Made by a program: the position numbers and the translations under genes. The notes beneath the pieces are model-generated. The model had not been told where the DNA came from. It worked only from the letters and a program-made list of their open reading frames with translations, and searched no databases. A stretch of DNA of 27,728 nucleotides from an uncultured Collinsella sp. (GTDB lineage: Bacteria > Actinomycetota > Coriobacteriia > Coriobacteriales > Coriobacteriaceae): positions 1 through 27,728 of the forward strand of contig URBM01000009.1 in NCBI GenBank assembly GCA_900545995.1, read 5' to 3'. Shown here in pieces: positions 7,031 to 13,451 of this stretch (its first letter is position 1; the number at the start of each line of letters is the position of its first letter).

Positions 7031-8449
7031 GTTCTTCTCCTTCGCCTCCGCGATCTGGATGCGTTTGTTCCATTGAGCTGCGACTGCCAGGCGCTCGTCT
7101 TGGGCGCGACGGCGGGCGCTTTCGGCGCGCGACTTGGCCAGCAGCTCTCGGCCGCACGGCAGCACGTCGAGCGTGGAAAAGTAATCGCCCGGGCGCTCGG
7201 CGCGGCGGATGAGGTCGGCCGCGCCATCGGGGCGCAGCAGGACCTCGGCGGAGCGCAGACGTCCGTTGTAGTTGTAGCCCATGGAGTAGCCATGCGCACC
7301 GGTATCGTGGATTACAAGCAGGTCACCCATGTCGATATGCGGCAGCTCGCGGTCGATGGCGAACTTGTCGTTGTTTTCGCACAGGTTGCCCGTGATATCG
7401 TACGTGTTCGTGACGGGAGCTGCGGACTTGTCGGGGCCACCCGGCTGGCCCATCACTGTAACGTGGTGGTAAGCGCCATACATGGCAGGACGAATGAGGT
7501 CGACGGCACTTGCGTCCACGCCGATATAGTCTTTGTAGATCCGCTTTTCGTGAATGGCCTTGGTGACCAGGCACCCGTAGGGGCCCATCATAAAGCGGCC
7601 CATCTCGGTGCAGATCGCCACATCGCCCATGCCGGCGGGAACCAGGATCTCGTCGTAGGCCGCGTGTACACCCTCGCCGATGGCGTGGATGTCATTGGCC
7701 TGCTGCTCGGGCAGGTAGGGGATACCCACACCGCCGGACAGATTGATAAAGGCGACATGTGCACCGGTCTCGCGCTCCAGGCGCACGGCAAGTTCAAAGA
7801 GGATTCGCGCGAGCTTGGGGTAGTAATCGTTGGTGACGGTGTTGCTGGCAAGGAAGGCATGGATGCCAAAGTCCTCGGCGCCCTTGGCCTTGAGCATGCG
7901 GAAGGCATCAAAGAGCTGCTCGGTGGTCATGCCGTACTTGGAATCGCCCGGGTTGTCCATAATGCCGTTGGAAAGCTGGAACAGGCCGCCCGGGTTAAAA
8001 CGGCAGCTCACCGTCTTGGGGATGGGTCCCGCGACGCGCTCGTAAAACTCAATGTGGCTGATATCGTCGAAGTTGACGATGGCGCCCAACTTGTCGGCAA
8101 GCTCAAAGTCTGCCGCCGGCGTGTCGTTGGACGAGAACATGATGTCATGGCCGGTGATGCCCAGCGAGCGGGCGATCATGAGCTCGGTATAGCTCGAGCA
8201 ATCGCAGCCGCAGCCGTATTCGTTGAGAATTGAGATAAGGGCCGGGTTGGGGTTGGCCTTGACGGCAAAGTACTCCTTAAACCCCGGGTTCCACGCAAAG
8301 GCGTCGCGCACTTCTTGCATGTTGCGGCGGATACCCGCCTCGTCGTATAGATGAAACGGCGTGGGGAACTGCTCGACGATATGCTCGAGTGTCTCCTTGT
8401 CCACAAACGGCTGCTTGGCCGCATATGCCTCGTTGGGGGTCAATGCCAT
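6140..8449 (-). CDS. lysA-dapA: Diaminopimelate decarboxylase / dihydrodipicolinate synthase fusion (LysA-DapA)
   Basis: One uninterrupted 769-residue frame carries two enzymes. Residues 1 to about 440 are LysA-like: a PLP TIM barrel with Lys64 in YFAVKANPNP, CENND (active-site Cys), a GXPYL-type glycine loop, and DTGAHGYSMGYNYN. The usual HIGS motif is replaced by HAFLASNTV, as in a LysA subgroup I recall from other anaerobes. Residues 441-473 form a charged helical linker. Residues 474-769 are a complete DapA with GTTGES, Tyr610 and Schiff-base Lys638 (GIKEASG). DapA makes the first DAP-pathway product and LysA the final lysine. Met474 has its own Shine-Dalgarno, so DapA may also be made separately. 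The ATG at 8449 follows GAGG. Confidence 0.9.
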   Translation of the reverse strand: MALTPNEAYAAKQPFVDKETLEHIVEQFPTPFHLYDEAGIRRNMQEVRDAFAWNPGFKEYFAVKANPNPALISILNEYGCGCDCSSYTELMIARSLGITGHDIMFSSNDTPAADFELADKLGAIVNFDDISHIEFYERVAGPIPKTVSCRFNPGGLFQLSNGIMDNPGDSKYGMTTEQLFDAFRMLKAKGAEDFGIHAFLASNTVTNDYYPKLARILFELAVRLERETGAHVAFINLSGGVGIPYLPEQQANDIHAIGEGVHAAYDEILVPAGMGDVAICTEMGRFMMGPYGCLVTKAIHEKRIYKDYIGVDASAVDLIRPAMYGAYHHVTVMGQPGGPDKSAAPVTNTYDITGNLCENNDKFAIDRELPHIDMGDLLVIHDTGAHGYSMGYNYNGRLRSAEVLLRPDGAADLIRRAERPGDYFSTLDVLPCGRELLAKSRAESARRRAQDERLAVAAQWNKRIQIAEAKEKNMDIRNLEGSIVALVTPFKKDGSVDFDALERLIDFHLQNGTDAILTLGTTGESATMTDDEDNSVVAAVVKQVAGRVPVIAGSGSNSTQTMLTKSLTYQGLGADGLLLITPYYNKSNEEGIYQHFKTVADAVDIPCILYNIPGRCGCGISERNVERLAAHPNIMGIKEASGNVAYAAKIAHLLSDDFRMYSGEDALTVPLMSLGASGTISVWADVQPQLVHDMCRAYLDGDVARARDIQIAGQPLINALFSEVNPIPVKEALAQMGMIEANYRMPLCPMADDTRAALTDALKGAGLLD

Positions 8450-8462
8450 GTCCCGTAAACCT

Positions 8463-8527
8463 CGCTATCCAGACGGCGCCATCTGCGCATCGAATCCGCA
8501 TAGCGTGGACCCAATGTCCGGATAGCG
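8463..8527 (-). promoter_or_regulatory. Expression-platform stem occluding the lysA ribosome binding site
   Basis: On the reverse strand CGCTATCCGGAC (8527-8516) pairs with GTCTGGATAGCG (8474-8463), with 11 Watson-Crick pairs and one G-U. The distal arm runs directly into the GAGG Shine-Dalgarno at 8463-8460. This follows the lysine aptamer and suggests translational control of lysA-dapA. It is inferred from complementarity only. Confidence 0.6.
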
Positions 8528-8540
8528 CTCCCGCATTGCT

Positions 8541-8680
8541 GCAGACAGTCCTGCGAGTGTTTCCCGCAGGCCCACCAGGCTGTTCGTGCCCGAAAAACCC
8601 AGTTCGGCGGGTTTCGCCTCCCCGCGGGGTCAAAGTCTGCCGACTCGCCCGCGGCTCTTCGTGCCCGCGCCTCTATCAAG
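8541..8680 (-). ncRNA. Lysine riboswitch aptamer (L-box)
   Basis: The reverse strand from about 8677 shows the conserved lysine-riboswitch blocks in order: GATAGAGGCGC at the 5' end, GAAGAGC a little downstream, GCCGAA at 8608-8603, and the closing GGACTGTC at 8551-8544. GATAG (8677-8673) can pair with CTGTC (8548-8544) as the outer P1. CTGCG-CGCAG makes a P5-like hairpin just before the 3' block. It lies in the 5' leader of lysA-dapA-dapB-dapH, exactly where an L-box is expected. Fold not computed. Confidence 0.88.
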
Positions 8681-8812
8681 TGGTAAAGACCCTACCACGT
8701 TGCACTTTACCAAACAAGAGTATTCGTATATAACGTTTAAAAAATGCAGCATCATGCTAGAAACGAGGGCGCCACAATCCTGCGTCACAATAGGTGACAA
8801 CTGAGTTGCCCC
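8681..8812. promoter_or_regulatory. Divergent promoter region between the lysine operon and the M20 gene
   Basis: The stretch is AT-rich (CGTATATAACG at 8725-8735) against its surroundings and must hold both promoters, but I could not settle a well-spaced -35/-10 for either. Two small inverted repeats are visible: GTGGTA-N7-TACCAC at 8680-8698 and GTCAC-N5-GTGAC at 8784-8798. Either could be an operator. Confidence 0.4.
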
Positions 8813-8827
8813 ATGAAAGGAATCCCC

Positions 8828-10015
8828 ATGACCGAGCTCCAAGAACTCCGTCGCTATCGTCGCGACCTGCATCGCATTCCGGAGCTCGACTTCGATCTTC
8901 CGCAAACTATCGTCTATATCGAGGGCGTGCTCGCTCCGCTTGCCTGCGAGGTGATCCATCCGTGCCCTAGTTGCGTGTGCGCTTTCTTCGACGCTGGCAC
9001 GGGTGCCTCGCATGCCACGGCGATTCGTGCCGATATGGATGCGTTGCCTATTGCGGAGACGACGGGCGCCGCTTTTGCCTCGACGCATCCCGGCAAGATG
9101 CACGCGTGCGGCCACGACGGGCACATGGCTATGGCCCTCGCGGCGGCAACTTTTGTCGACCGTACGATTCGTGAGCAGCCGGGCGTTATTAAGCGCAACG
9201 TGCTTTTTGTGTTCCAGCCGGCCGAGGAAACAACCGGTGGCGCTAAGACGGTATGCGAGAGCGGCGTGTTCGAGCGCTACGGGGTCGACCGCATCTTTGG
9301 CTTTCACGTGTGGCCCGATCTTCCTGCCGGTACGCTGGCGAGCTGTCCTGGTCCGCTGCTGGCGCGCTCGAGCGAGACGCACATTCATATCCATGGCACG
9401 AGCATCCATATCGCCAAGACCTACGGCGTTCCAGTCGAGGAATCGCACGATGCCGCGCTGGCAGCGGCCAAGTTCTTAGTTTCCGAGCGCGAGCTCATGG
9501 ACGAGTTGGGTGCCGATGAGCCCTGCATTGGCAAGTTCGGCCTGCTGCAGGCCGGCACCGTCTGCAATGCGGTGGCGGGGGAGGCCCATGTTGCCGGTAG
9601 CTTGCGTGTGTTTACGGACGCCATGTTCGACCGTGCGCGCGAGGGCGTACGCCGTGCGCTCGACGAGGCGTGCACCGCAACGGGCTGTACGTACGATCTC
9701 GACTTTGCCGAGGGCTATCCGCCAGTCGATAACGACCCCGAGTTGTTTGCCCACATTGCGCCTGCCTTGCCCGAGCTGCAACTTGTGGACGAGCCGCTGT
9801 TAATTGCCGAGGACTTTGCTTTCTATCAGCGCCATCTGCCGGGCGTGTTCTTCTTGCTGGGCACGGGCGTGCCAGAAGGACAAGAAAACCCGATCGACGC
9901 TGATGACTGCCCAGCCTATGCGATGAGCGCTCTGCATACCGATACCATGCTCTTTGACGAGGAGATTCTTCTCAAAGGCCTCGATGTCTACAAACGATTG
10001 CTTTTGCTTGACTAA
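8828..10015 (+). CDS. M20 (M20D) family metallo-amidohydrolase
   Basis: A 395-residue zinc-dependent amidohydrolase. Metal-site motifs are visible: ADMDALPI, HACGHDGHMA, QPAEE, GFHVWPDLPAG and AEDFAFY. The M20D subfamily includes N-acetyl-diaminopimelate deacetylase and N-acyl amino-acid hydrolases. Because dapH in the opposite operon makes N-acetylated intermediates, this gene is a reasonable candidate for the deacetylase, but the sequence alone does not fix the substrate. The start chosen is ATG 8828, preceded by GAAAGGA with a six-base spacer, rather than the in-frame ATG 8813. The gene is transcribed divergently from the riboswitch operon. Confidence 0.85.
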   Translation: MTELQELRRYRRDLHRIPELDFDLPQTIVYIEGVLAPLACEVIHPCPSCVCAFFDAGTGASHATAIRADMDALPIAETTGAAFASTHPGKMHACGHDGHMAMALAAATFVDRTIREQPGVIKRNVLFVFQPAEETTGGAKTVCESGVFERYGVDRIFGFHVWPDLPAGTLASCPGPLLARSSETHIHIHGTSIHIAKTYGVPVEESHDAALAAAKFLVSERELMDELGADEPCIGKFGLLQAGTVCNAVAGEAHVAGSLRVFTDAMFDRAREGVRRALDEACTATGCTYDLDFAEGYPPVDNDPELFAHIAPALPELQLVDEPLLIAEDFAFYQRHLPGVFFLLGTGVPEGQENPIDADDCPAYAMSALHTDTMLFDEEILLKGLDVYKRLLLLD

Positions 10016-10090
10016 GGCGCAAAGGACTATTTGTTCTAGAAAACACGAACAAACGTACGATATAATAGAGATGTAAGTCTATAGAAACGT

Positions 10091-10119
10091 TTGACGTTAC
10101 TAACGTAAGGCGATACTAT
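10091..10119 (+). promoter_or_regulatory. Promoter with overlapping palindromic operator
   Basis: TTGACG (10091-10096), 17 bases, then TACTAT (10114-10119) is a good sigma-70 type promoter upstream of the HigA-like gene. A perfect palindrome, ACGTTA-C-TAACGT (10094-10106), overlaps the -35 and spacer, a typical place for autorepression. A separate exact TATAAT at 10061-10066, and TTTGTTC-N10-GAACAAA at 10030-10053, lie further upstream. Confidence 0.65.
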
Positions 10120-10179
10120 GATTGCATCGTAATGAGCGCTATCGGGTCTGTTTTGAGTGGAGACAGGAGATGGCTTGGA

Positions 10180-10521
10180 ATGTCGAAATCGTCGATTATC
10201 ACAAGTGATGAGACTTCGGCCGATTTGCTGTCGCCGGTGACTCCTGGTGAGCTTCTCAAAGAGGAGTTTCTTGTTCCCATGGGCATTTCTCAATATCGCC
10301 TTGCGAAAGAGACTGGGATTCCGGCTCAGCGTATCGGGCAGATTGTCTTGGGAAAACGTCGCGTGACGGCCGACACCGACCTCCGTCTTTGCCGTTATTT
10401 TGGCCTGACGGATGGTTATTGGCTGCGCGCTCAGGTGGCGTTTGACCTTGAGGCCGAGAAAAGGCGGATCGAACCGGAACTCGACAAGATCGTTCCTGTT
10501 CAGCAGGCTATCGCACTGTAG
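10180..10521 (+). CDS. HigA/VapI-type HTH antitoxin-like regulator (orphan)
   Basis: A 113-residue XRE-family protein of the HigA addiction-module antitoxin type. TPGELLKEEFLVPMGISQYR precedes the helix-turn-helix at about 36-60 (LAKETGIPAQRIGQIVLGKR), and DTDLRLCRYFGL is the usual HigA block. The start ATG 10180 follows AGGAGA; a longer frame from 10132 lacks a clear ribosome binding site. No HigB toxin gene is seen on either side, so it is either an orphan regulator or has an unrecognised partner. The palindrome over its promoter suggests autoregulation. Confidence 0.85.
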   Translation: MSKSSIITSDETSADLLSPVTPGELLKEEFLVPMGISQYRLAKETGIPAQRIGQIVLGKRRVTADTDLRLCRYFGLTDGYWLRAQVAFDLEAEKRRIEPELDKIVPVQQAIAL

Positions 10522-10550
10522 TGCTCAAAGATGATGGGGGTGGCGCGGCG

Positions 10551-10874
10551 ATGAGGCGACGCCGACAGTCTGCCGTATATAGTCCGGGTGGATGCGGGTG
10601 CGGTTTGCTGCTGCTTCCGGTTATTGCTGTGAGCATTGGCGTGATGTTTGCGCTTGCCGGGCTTGCCGCGGCGGCGCTCGTGCTGTTTATCACTGCCATC
10701 GGCGTGACGATTTGGCTCTGCCGCAATCGCGAGCAACGCCGTGCCGACGGTAAAACCAATGTCGGCTGGGTCGTCTTTCTGATCATTGCGTACCTGCTGA
10801 GTGCCAGCTACCTTGTTTTCTTTGTCCTGTTGATGATCAGTGCCTTTACCGGGGAATCCGTCACGGTGGGTTGA
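10551..10874 (+). CDS. Small hypothetical membrane protein
   Basis: A 107-residue protein not assigned to a family. After a basic N-terminus (MRRRRQ) and a Gly/Cys-rich segment come two closely spaced hydrophobic helices (about residues 17-55), a charged loop (CRNREQRRADGK), and a third hydrophobic helix near the C-terminus. It is probably an inner-membrane protein. ATG 10551 with GGGGG upstream was preferred; a GTG at 10521 overlapping the HigA-like stop gives a longer form. The near overlap suggests co-transcription with the HTH gene. Confidence 0.65.
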   Translation: MRRRRQSAVYSPGGCGCGLLLLPVIAVSIGVMFALAGLAAAALVLFITAIGVTIWLCRNREQRRADGKTNVGWVVFLIIAYLLSASYLVFFVLLMISAFTGESVTVG

Positions 10875-10950
10875 TGCACTGCCAGCAGACGGTCGCGCGC
10901 AGTGCGTTTGCTCGGCGTTTGGATAACTGCATTGGTCGTTTACCGCAGCC

Positions 10951-10965
10951 TTAGCTCTCAGCTAA
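10951..10965. promoter_or_regulatory. Operator-like palindrome
   Basis: TTAGCT-CTC-AGCTAA is a perfect 6+3+6 inverted repeat in the gap upstream of the FxLYD gene. It may be a repressor site; no partner is identified. Confidence 0.35.
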
Positions 10966-10979
10966 TGAATTCAAGTTCA

Positions 10980-11033
10980 ATCCTTCCTACGATGTGCTGT
11001 GTACCGGCACGGTAGCCGGATCGTAGGAAGGAT
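10980..11033 (+). promoter_or_regulatory. Perfect 14-bp inverted repeat covering the Shine-Dalgarno of the next gene
   Basis: ATCCTTCCTACGAT (10980-10993) and ATCGTAGGAAGGAT (11020-11033) are perfect complements. The right arm contains AGGAAGG, the ribosome binding site for ATG 11039. An inner hairpin CCGGC-ACGGTA-GCCGG (11004-11019) stacks directly against the right arm. If folded in mRNA it would hide the ribosome binding site. Confidence 0.7.
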
Positions 11034-11038
11034 GAATA

Positions 11039-11482
11039 ATGGCAAAAGAGGGAAAGAAGCCAATCGGCAAGATTGTCCTAGGCATCATCGTAGTGCTGGT
11101 TATTGTCGGTGCCGTGGGCTCTATGGGCGGCAACTCAACCGATTCGTCTGCGAGCGATTCGGCAAAACCTGCCGAGACGACACGGCAGGCTAAGGAGCAA
11201 AAAGAACCGCAAGAACCGTATACCATTGCTGACGAGGCTGAAGACACTTCCAATCAGTTTACCTATAAGATCACGGGCACCCTGACCAATAACACGGACA
11301 AGGAAAAGAGCTACATTCAGATTGAATATGTTCTGTATGATGCCGATGGCAACCAGGTTGGAACGGCTCTTGCAAACACCAATCATCTGAAGGCGGGCGG
11401 CTCCTGGAAGTTCGAGGCGCTGGGTACGGTGTCTCCCGACCAGGTTGCTAGCTGGGAGCGTTCGGACGTAAGCGGTTTCTAG
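11039..11482 (+). CDS. Membrane-anchored FxLYD-type domain protein
   Basis: A 147-residue protein with a basic N-terminus (MAKEGKKPIGK), one hydrophobic segment at about 11-30 (IVLGIIVVLVIVGAVGS), a Ser/Ala/Glu-rich spacer to about residue 60, and a C-terminal beta domain. That domain contains ITGTLTNNTDKEKSYIQIEY, then VLYDADGNQVGTA and WKFEALG, the pattern of FxLYD/DUF3426-like extracellular domains. It probably faces outward, tethered by the N-terminal helix. Function unknown. It is preceded by an unusual hairpin that includes its ribosome binding site. Confidence 0.75.
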   Translation: MAKEGKKPIGKIVLGIIVVLVIVGAVGSMGGNSTDSSASDSAKPAETTRQAKEQKEPQEPYTIADEAEDTSNQFTYKITGTLTNNTDKEKSYIQIEYVLYDADGNQVGTALANTNHLKAGGSWKFEALGTVSPDQVASWERSDVSGF

Positions 11483-11514
11483 CATGTTGCATGCACTGGG
11501 GGAGGTGAAGTCGT

Positions 11515-11937
11515 ATGTCCGATAAAAAGCTGACCGAGGAGTTGCTCAATGAGCTTCTCGATGCGCCGAACATCGATGGCTATATCAGGGAGCACGACTT
11601 TGCCGCCCCGTCGCTTTCGGACTACCTGAAGCAGCTACTGCAGGAAAAGGGCTTGGAGCGCTCGCGCGTGGTCCGTATGGCTGATCTCAATGAGACCTTT
11701 GGCTATCAGATCTTTACCGGTGCGCGTCATCCGAGTCGCAATAAGGTGCTGCAGATTGCCTTTGCGATGGCGCTGACGCTCAAAGAGACCAACCGTGCGC
11801 TGACGGCTGCCGGGGTAAGCGTCCTTAACTGCAAGGACCGCCGCGATGCGATTATCATCTTTTGCATCGATCGCGGGTGCAGTCTCCAAAAGGTCAACGA
11901 GGAACTGTATCGCTTTGGCGAGGAGACGGTGAGTTAG
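11515..11937 (+). CDS. XRE-like helix-turn-helix protein next to a Ser/Thr kinase
   Basis: A 140-residue protein. After an acidic N-terminal helix, a Cro/CI-like fold is suggested at about 33-85: LSDYLKQLLQEKGLERSRVV, then ADLNETFGYQIFTGARHPSR and NKVLQIAFAM. The C-terminal part, containing KDRRDAIIIFCIDRG, is a second helical domain. The GGAGGTGA Shine-Dalgarno is strong. The adjacent Ser/Thr kinase starts 98 bases downstream in the same direction, and the pairing of this kind of HTH protein with a kinase is one I recall from other anaerobes. It may be a kinase substrate or regulator; that is inference. Confidence 0.75.
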   Translation: MSDKKLTEELLNELLDAPNIDGYIREHDFAAPSLSDYLKQLLQEKGLERSRVVRMADLNETFGYQIFTGARHPSRNKVLQIAFAMALTLKETNRALTAAGVSVLNCKDRRDAIIIFCIDRGCSLQKVNEELYRFGEETVS

Positions 11938-12035
11938 CGGCTGATATCTGAGCCGGTAGAGCTGTCGAACAACGATGCAAACGAACGGGGCGCGGATGCC
12001 ATGGGGTGTCTGCGCCCTGCGCTATGATGGAGGCT

Positions 12036-13415
12036 ATGGATACTCAGAGCCCAACATATTCCGATGACGAGCTGACCGCAGCGCTTGCCGAGCACCTGGC
12101 GTCGCTCGATCGCGACGACAGCTATCGCGTGGAGCGTGTACTTAAGCGCTCGTCCGTTGAAGCAACCGAGCTCGTGTACTTTGAAGGAACCGGCGGTGGT
12201 TCGCTCGGCCCCTTTGTCCGTAAACGCATCGATGCTTCGGCTCAAATCGGCGGGGCATACGAGCGTCTGTTTGCCGCTCAGCGGGCAGGCAGGCGTTTTG
12301 AGCACCTGCCCAGAATCGTCGATTGTCGTCGTGTGGGCGACGAGCTCAACGTGGTTATGGAATACATCGAAGGGGAGACGCTCGGGGCGCTGGTGGACCG
12401 TCTGGGAGCCACCCCCGATTATGCGCGTGAATTGTATCCTGCCCTATGCGATGCCGTGGGCGAGCTCCACGCCGGTTTTGCAATAGCGGGGGAGACGTCG
12501 GCGCCGGTGATCCATCGTGACCTCAAGCCGTCGAATATCATCGTGACAGGTGCCAACTATACGCCTGATGACGGCCTGACATTTTCATCGCTGGTGATTA
12601 TCGACTTGGGGATCGCTCGCGTATGGCGCGACGGCGCCGATGCCGACACCGTCAAGTTTGGCACACGGCCCTACGCGCCACCCGAGCAGTATGGGTTTGG
12701 GCAGACGAGCGTGCGAAGCGATGTGTACGCGCTGGGCGCCCTGCTGTTCTTCTGCTTGACGGGGTTCGATCCAAAACCGGGGCTCGACATGCGCGAACAA
12801 TGCGAGATGCGCGGCGTTCCCGCTCCACTGGCCGATGTCATTTGCATGGCGATGGCGCTCGACCCGGCCAAGCGTTTTGCGAGCGCGGGGGTGTTGGGAC
12901 GGGCGACGCGCGCGGCATATGACCTGAGTTGCCCTGTGCGGCCTCCTGCGCCTGCGCCTCTCTGCACCCCGGCTTCAGAGACGGTATTAACGCCCCAAGA
13001 GCCTCAGAGTTCCACGGGCCTCCCTAAACCTGCCGCCTCCGCCGCACTCGGCCTGCTCTCTCGCATTCCGGAACCTCTGGGGCGCATTTGGAATACGCTT
13101 GTCTGCCTCTCGTTGCTTGTATTCTTTGCCGGAAGCCACTTTGCCGTCTTTCACCCCACGGGAGCAAACCAAAGCTACCCGACGTGGCTTCTTATAATCG
13201 AGTACTTTTTCTTTGTCGATGGCCTTATGGTGCTTATGCATTTTGCGCTGCTCGACAAGCGTCGTCTTCGTCGGCGATTCACGTTGCTCGACAGCTATCG
13301 CGGCAAGAAACTAGCGAAGCTCTGGCTCAAAGCATTGGGTGTGCTGCTTCTATGCATGATCGTCATAGTTGCGGTTGCCAATGCGACCGGTGTTGTTGAC
13401 ACCTCTACTGCCTAA
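12036..13415 (+). CDS. Membrane Ser/Thr protein kinase (Hanks type)
   Basis: A 459-residue protein with an N-terminal kinase domain (about 30-300) and three C-terminal hydrophobic helices (about 351-372, 384-405, 430-451). Catalytic features are Lys63 in VRKRI, HRDLKPSN at 160-167 with Asp162 and Asn167, DLG instead of DFG at 190-192, and APPEQYG in the P+1 region. The glycine-rich loop is atypical (EGTGGGSLG). A Pro-rich linker joins kinase and membrane part, and no PASTA domain is present. ATG 12036 was chosen; the spacing to GGAGG is tight and a TATGAT at 12023-12028 would also suit a leaderless mRNA. A GTG at 12006 is an alternative. Confidence 0.88.
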   Translation: MDTQSPTYSDDELTAALAEHLASLDRDDSYRVERVLKRSSVEATELVYFEGTGGGSLGPFVRKRIDASAQIGGAYERLFAAQRAGRRFEHLPRIVDCRRVGDELNVVMEYIEGETLGALVDRLGATPDYARELYPALCDAVGELHAGFAIAGETSAPVIHRDLKPSNIIVTGANYTPDDGLTFSSLVIIDLGIARVWRDGADADTVKFGTRPYAPPEQYGFGQTSVRSDVYALGALLFFCLTGFDPKPGLDMREQCEMRGVPAPLADVICMAMALDPAKRFASAGVLGRATRAAYDLSCPVRPPAPAPLCTPASETVLTPQEPQSSTGLPKPAASAALGLLSRIPEPLGRIWNTLVCLSLLVFFAGSHFAVFHPTGANQSYPTWLLIIEYFFFVDGLMVLMHFALLDKRRLRRRFTLLDSYRGKKLAKLWLKALGVLLLCMIVIVAVANATGVVDTSTA

Positions 13416-13417
13416 AA

Positions 13418-13442
13418 GAAAAGGGCCCGTCGGGGCCCTTTA
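13418..13442. terminator. Bidirectional terminator
   Basis: AAAGGGCCC (13420-13428) and GGGCCCTTT (13433-13441) form a perfect stem with loop GTCG between two converging genes. It has an A-rich left flank and serves both strands. Confidence 0.85.
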
Positions 13443-13451
13443 CAATTGCGC

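Noticed and set aside
7073..8233. 386-codon forward frame opposite lysA, and similar long frames at 4654-5700, 13446-14657, 18624-19709 and 21303-23045
   Set aside because: All lie antisense to confident genes and have the repetitive composition of GC-rich shadow frames.
10047..10060. CGAACAAACGTACG as an SOS (LexA) box
   Set aside because: It differs from the GAAC-N4-GTTC core by one key base, and the neighbouring genes are not SOS genes.
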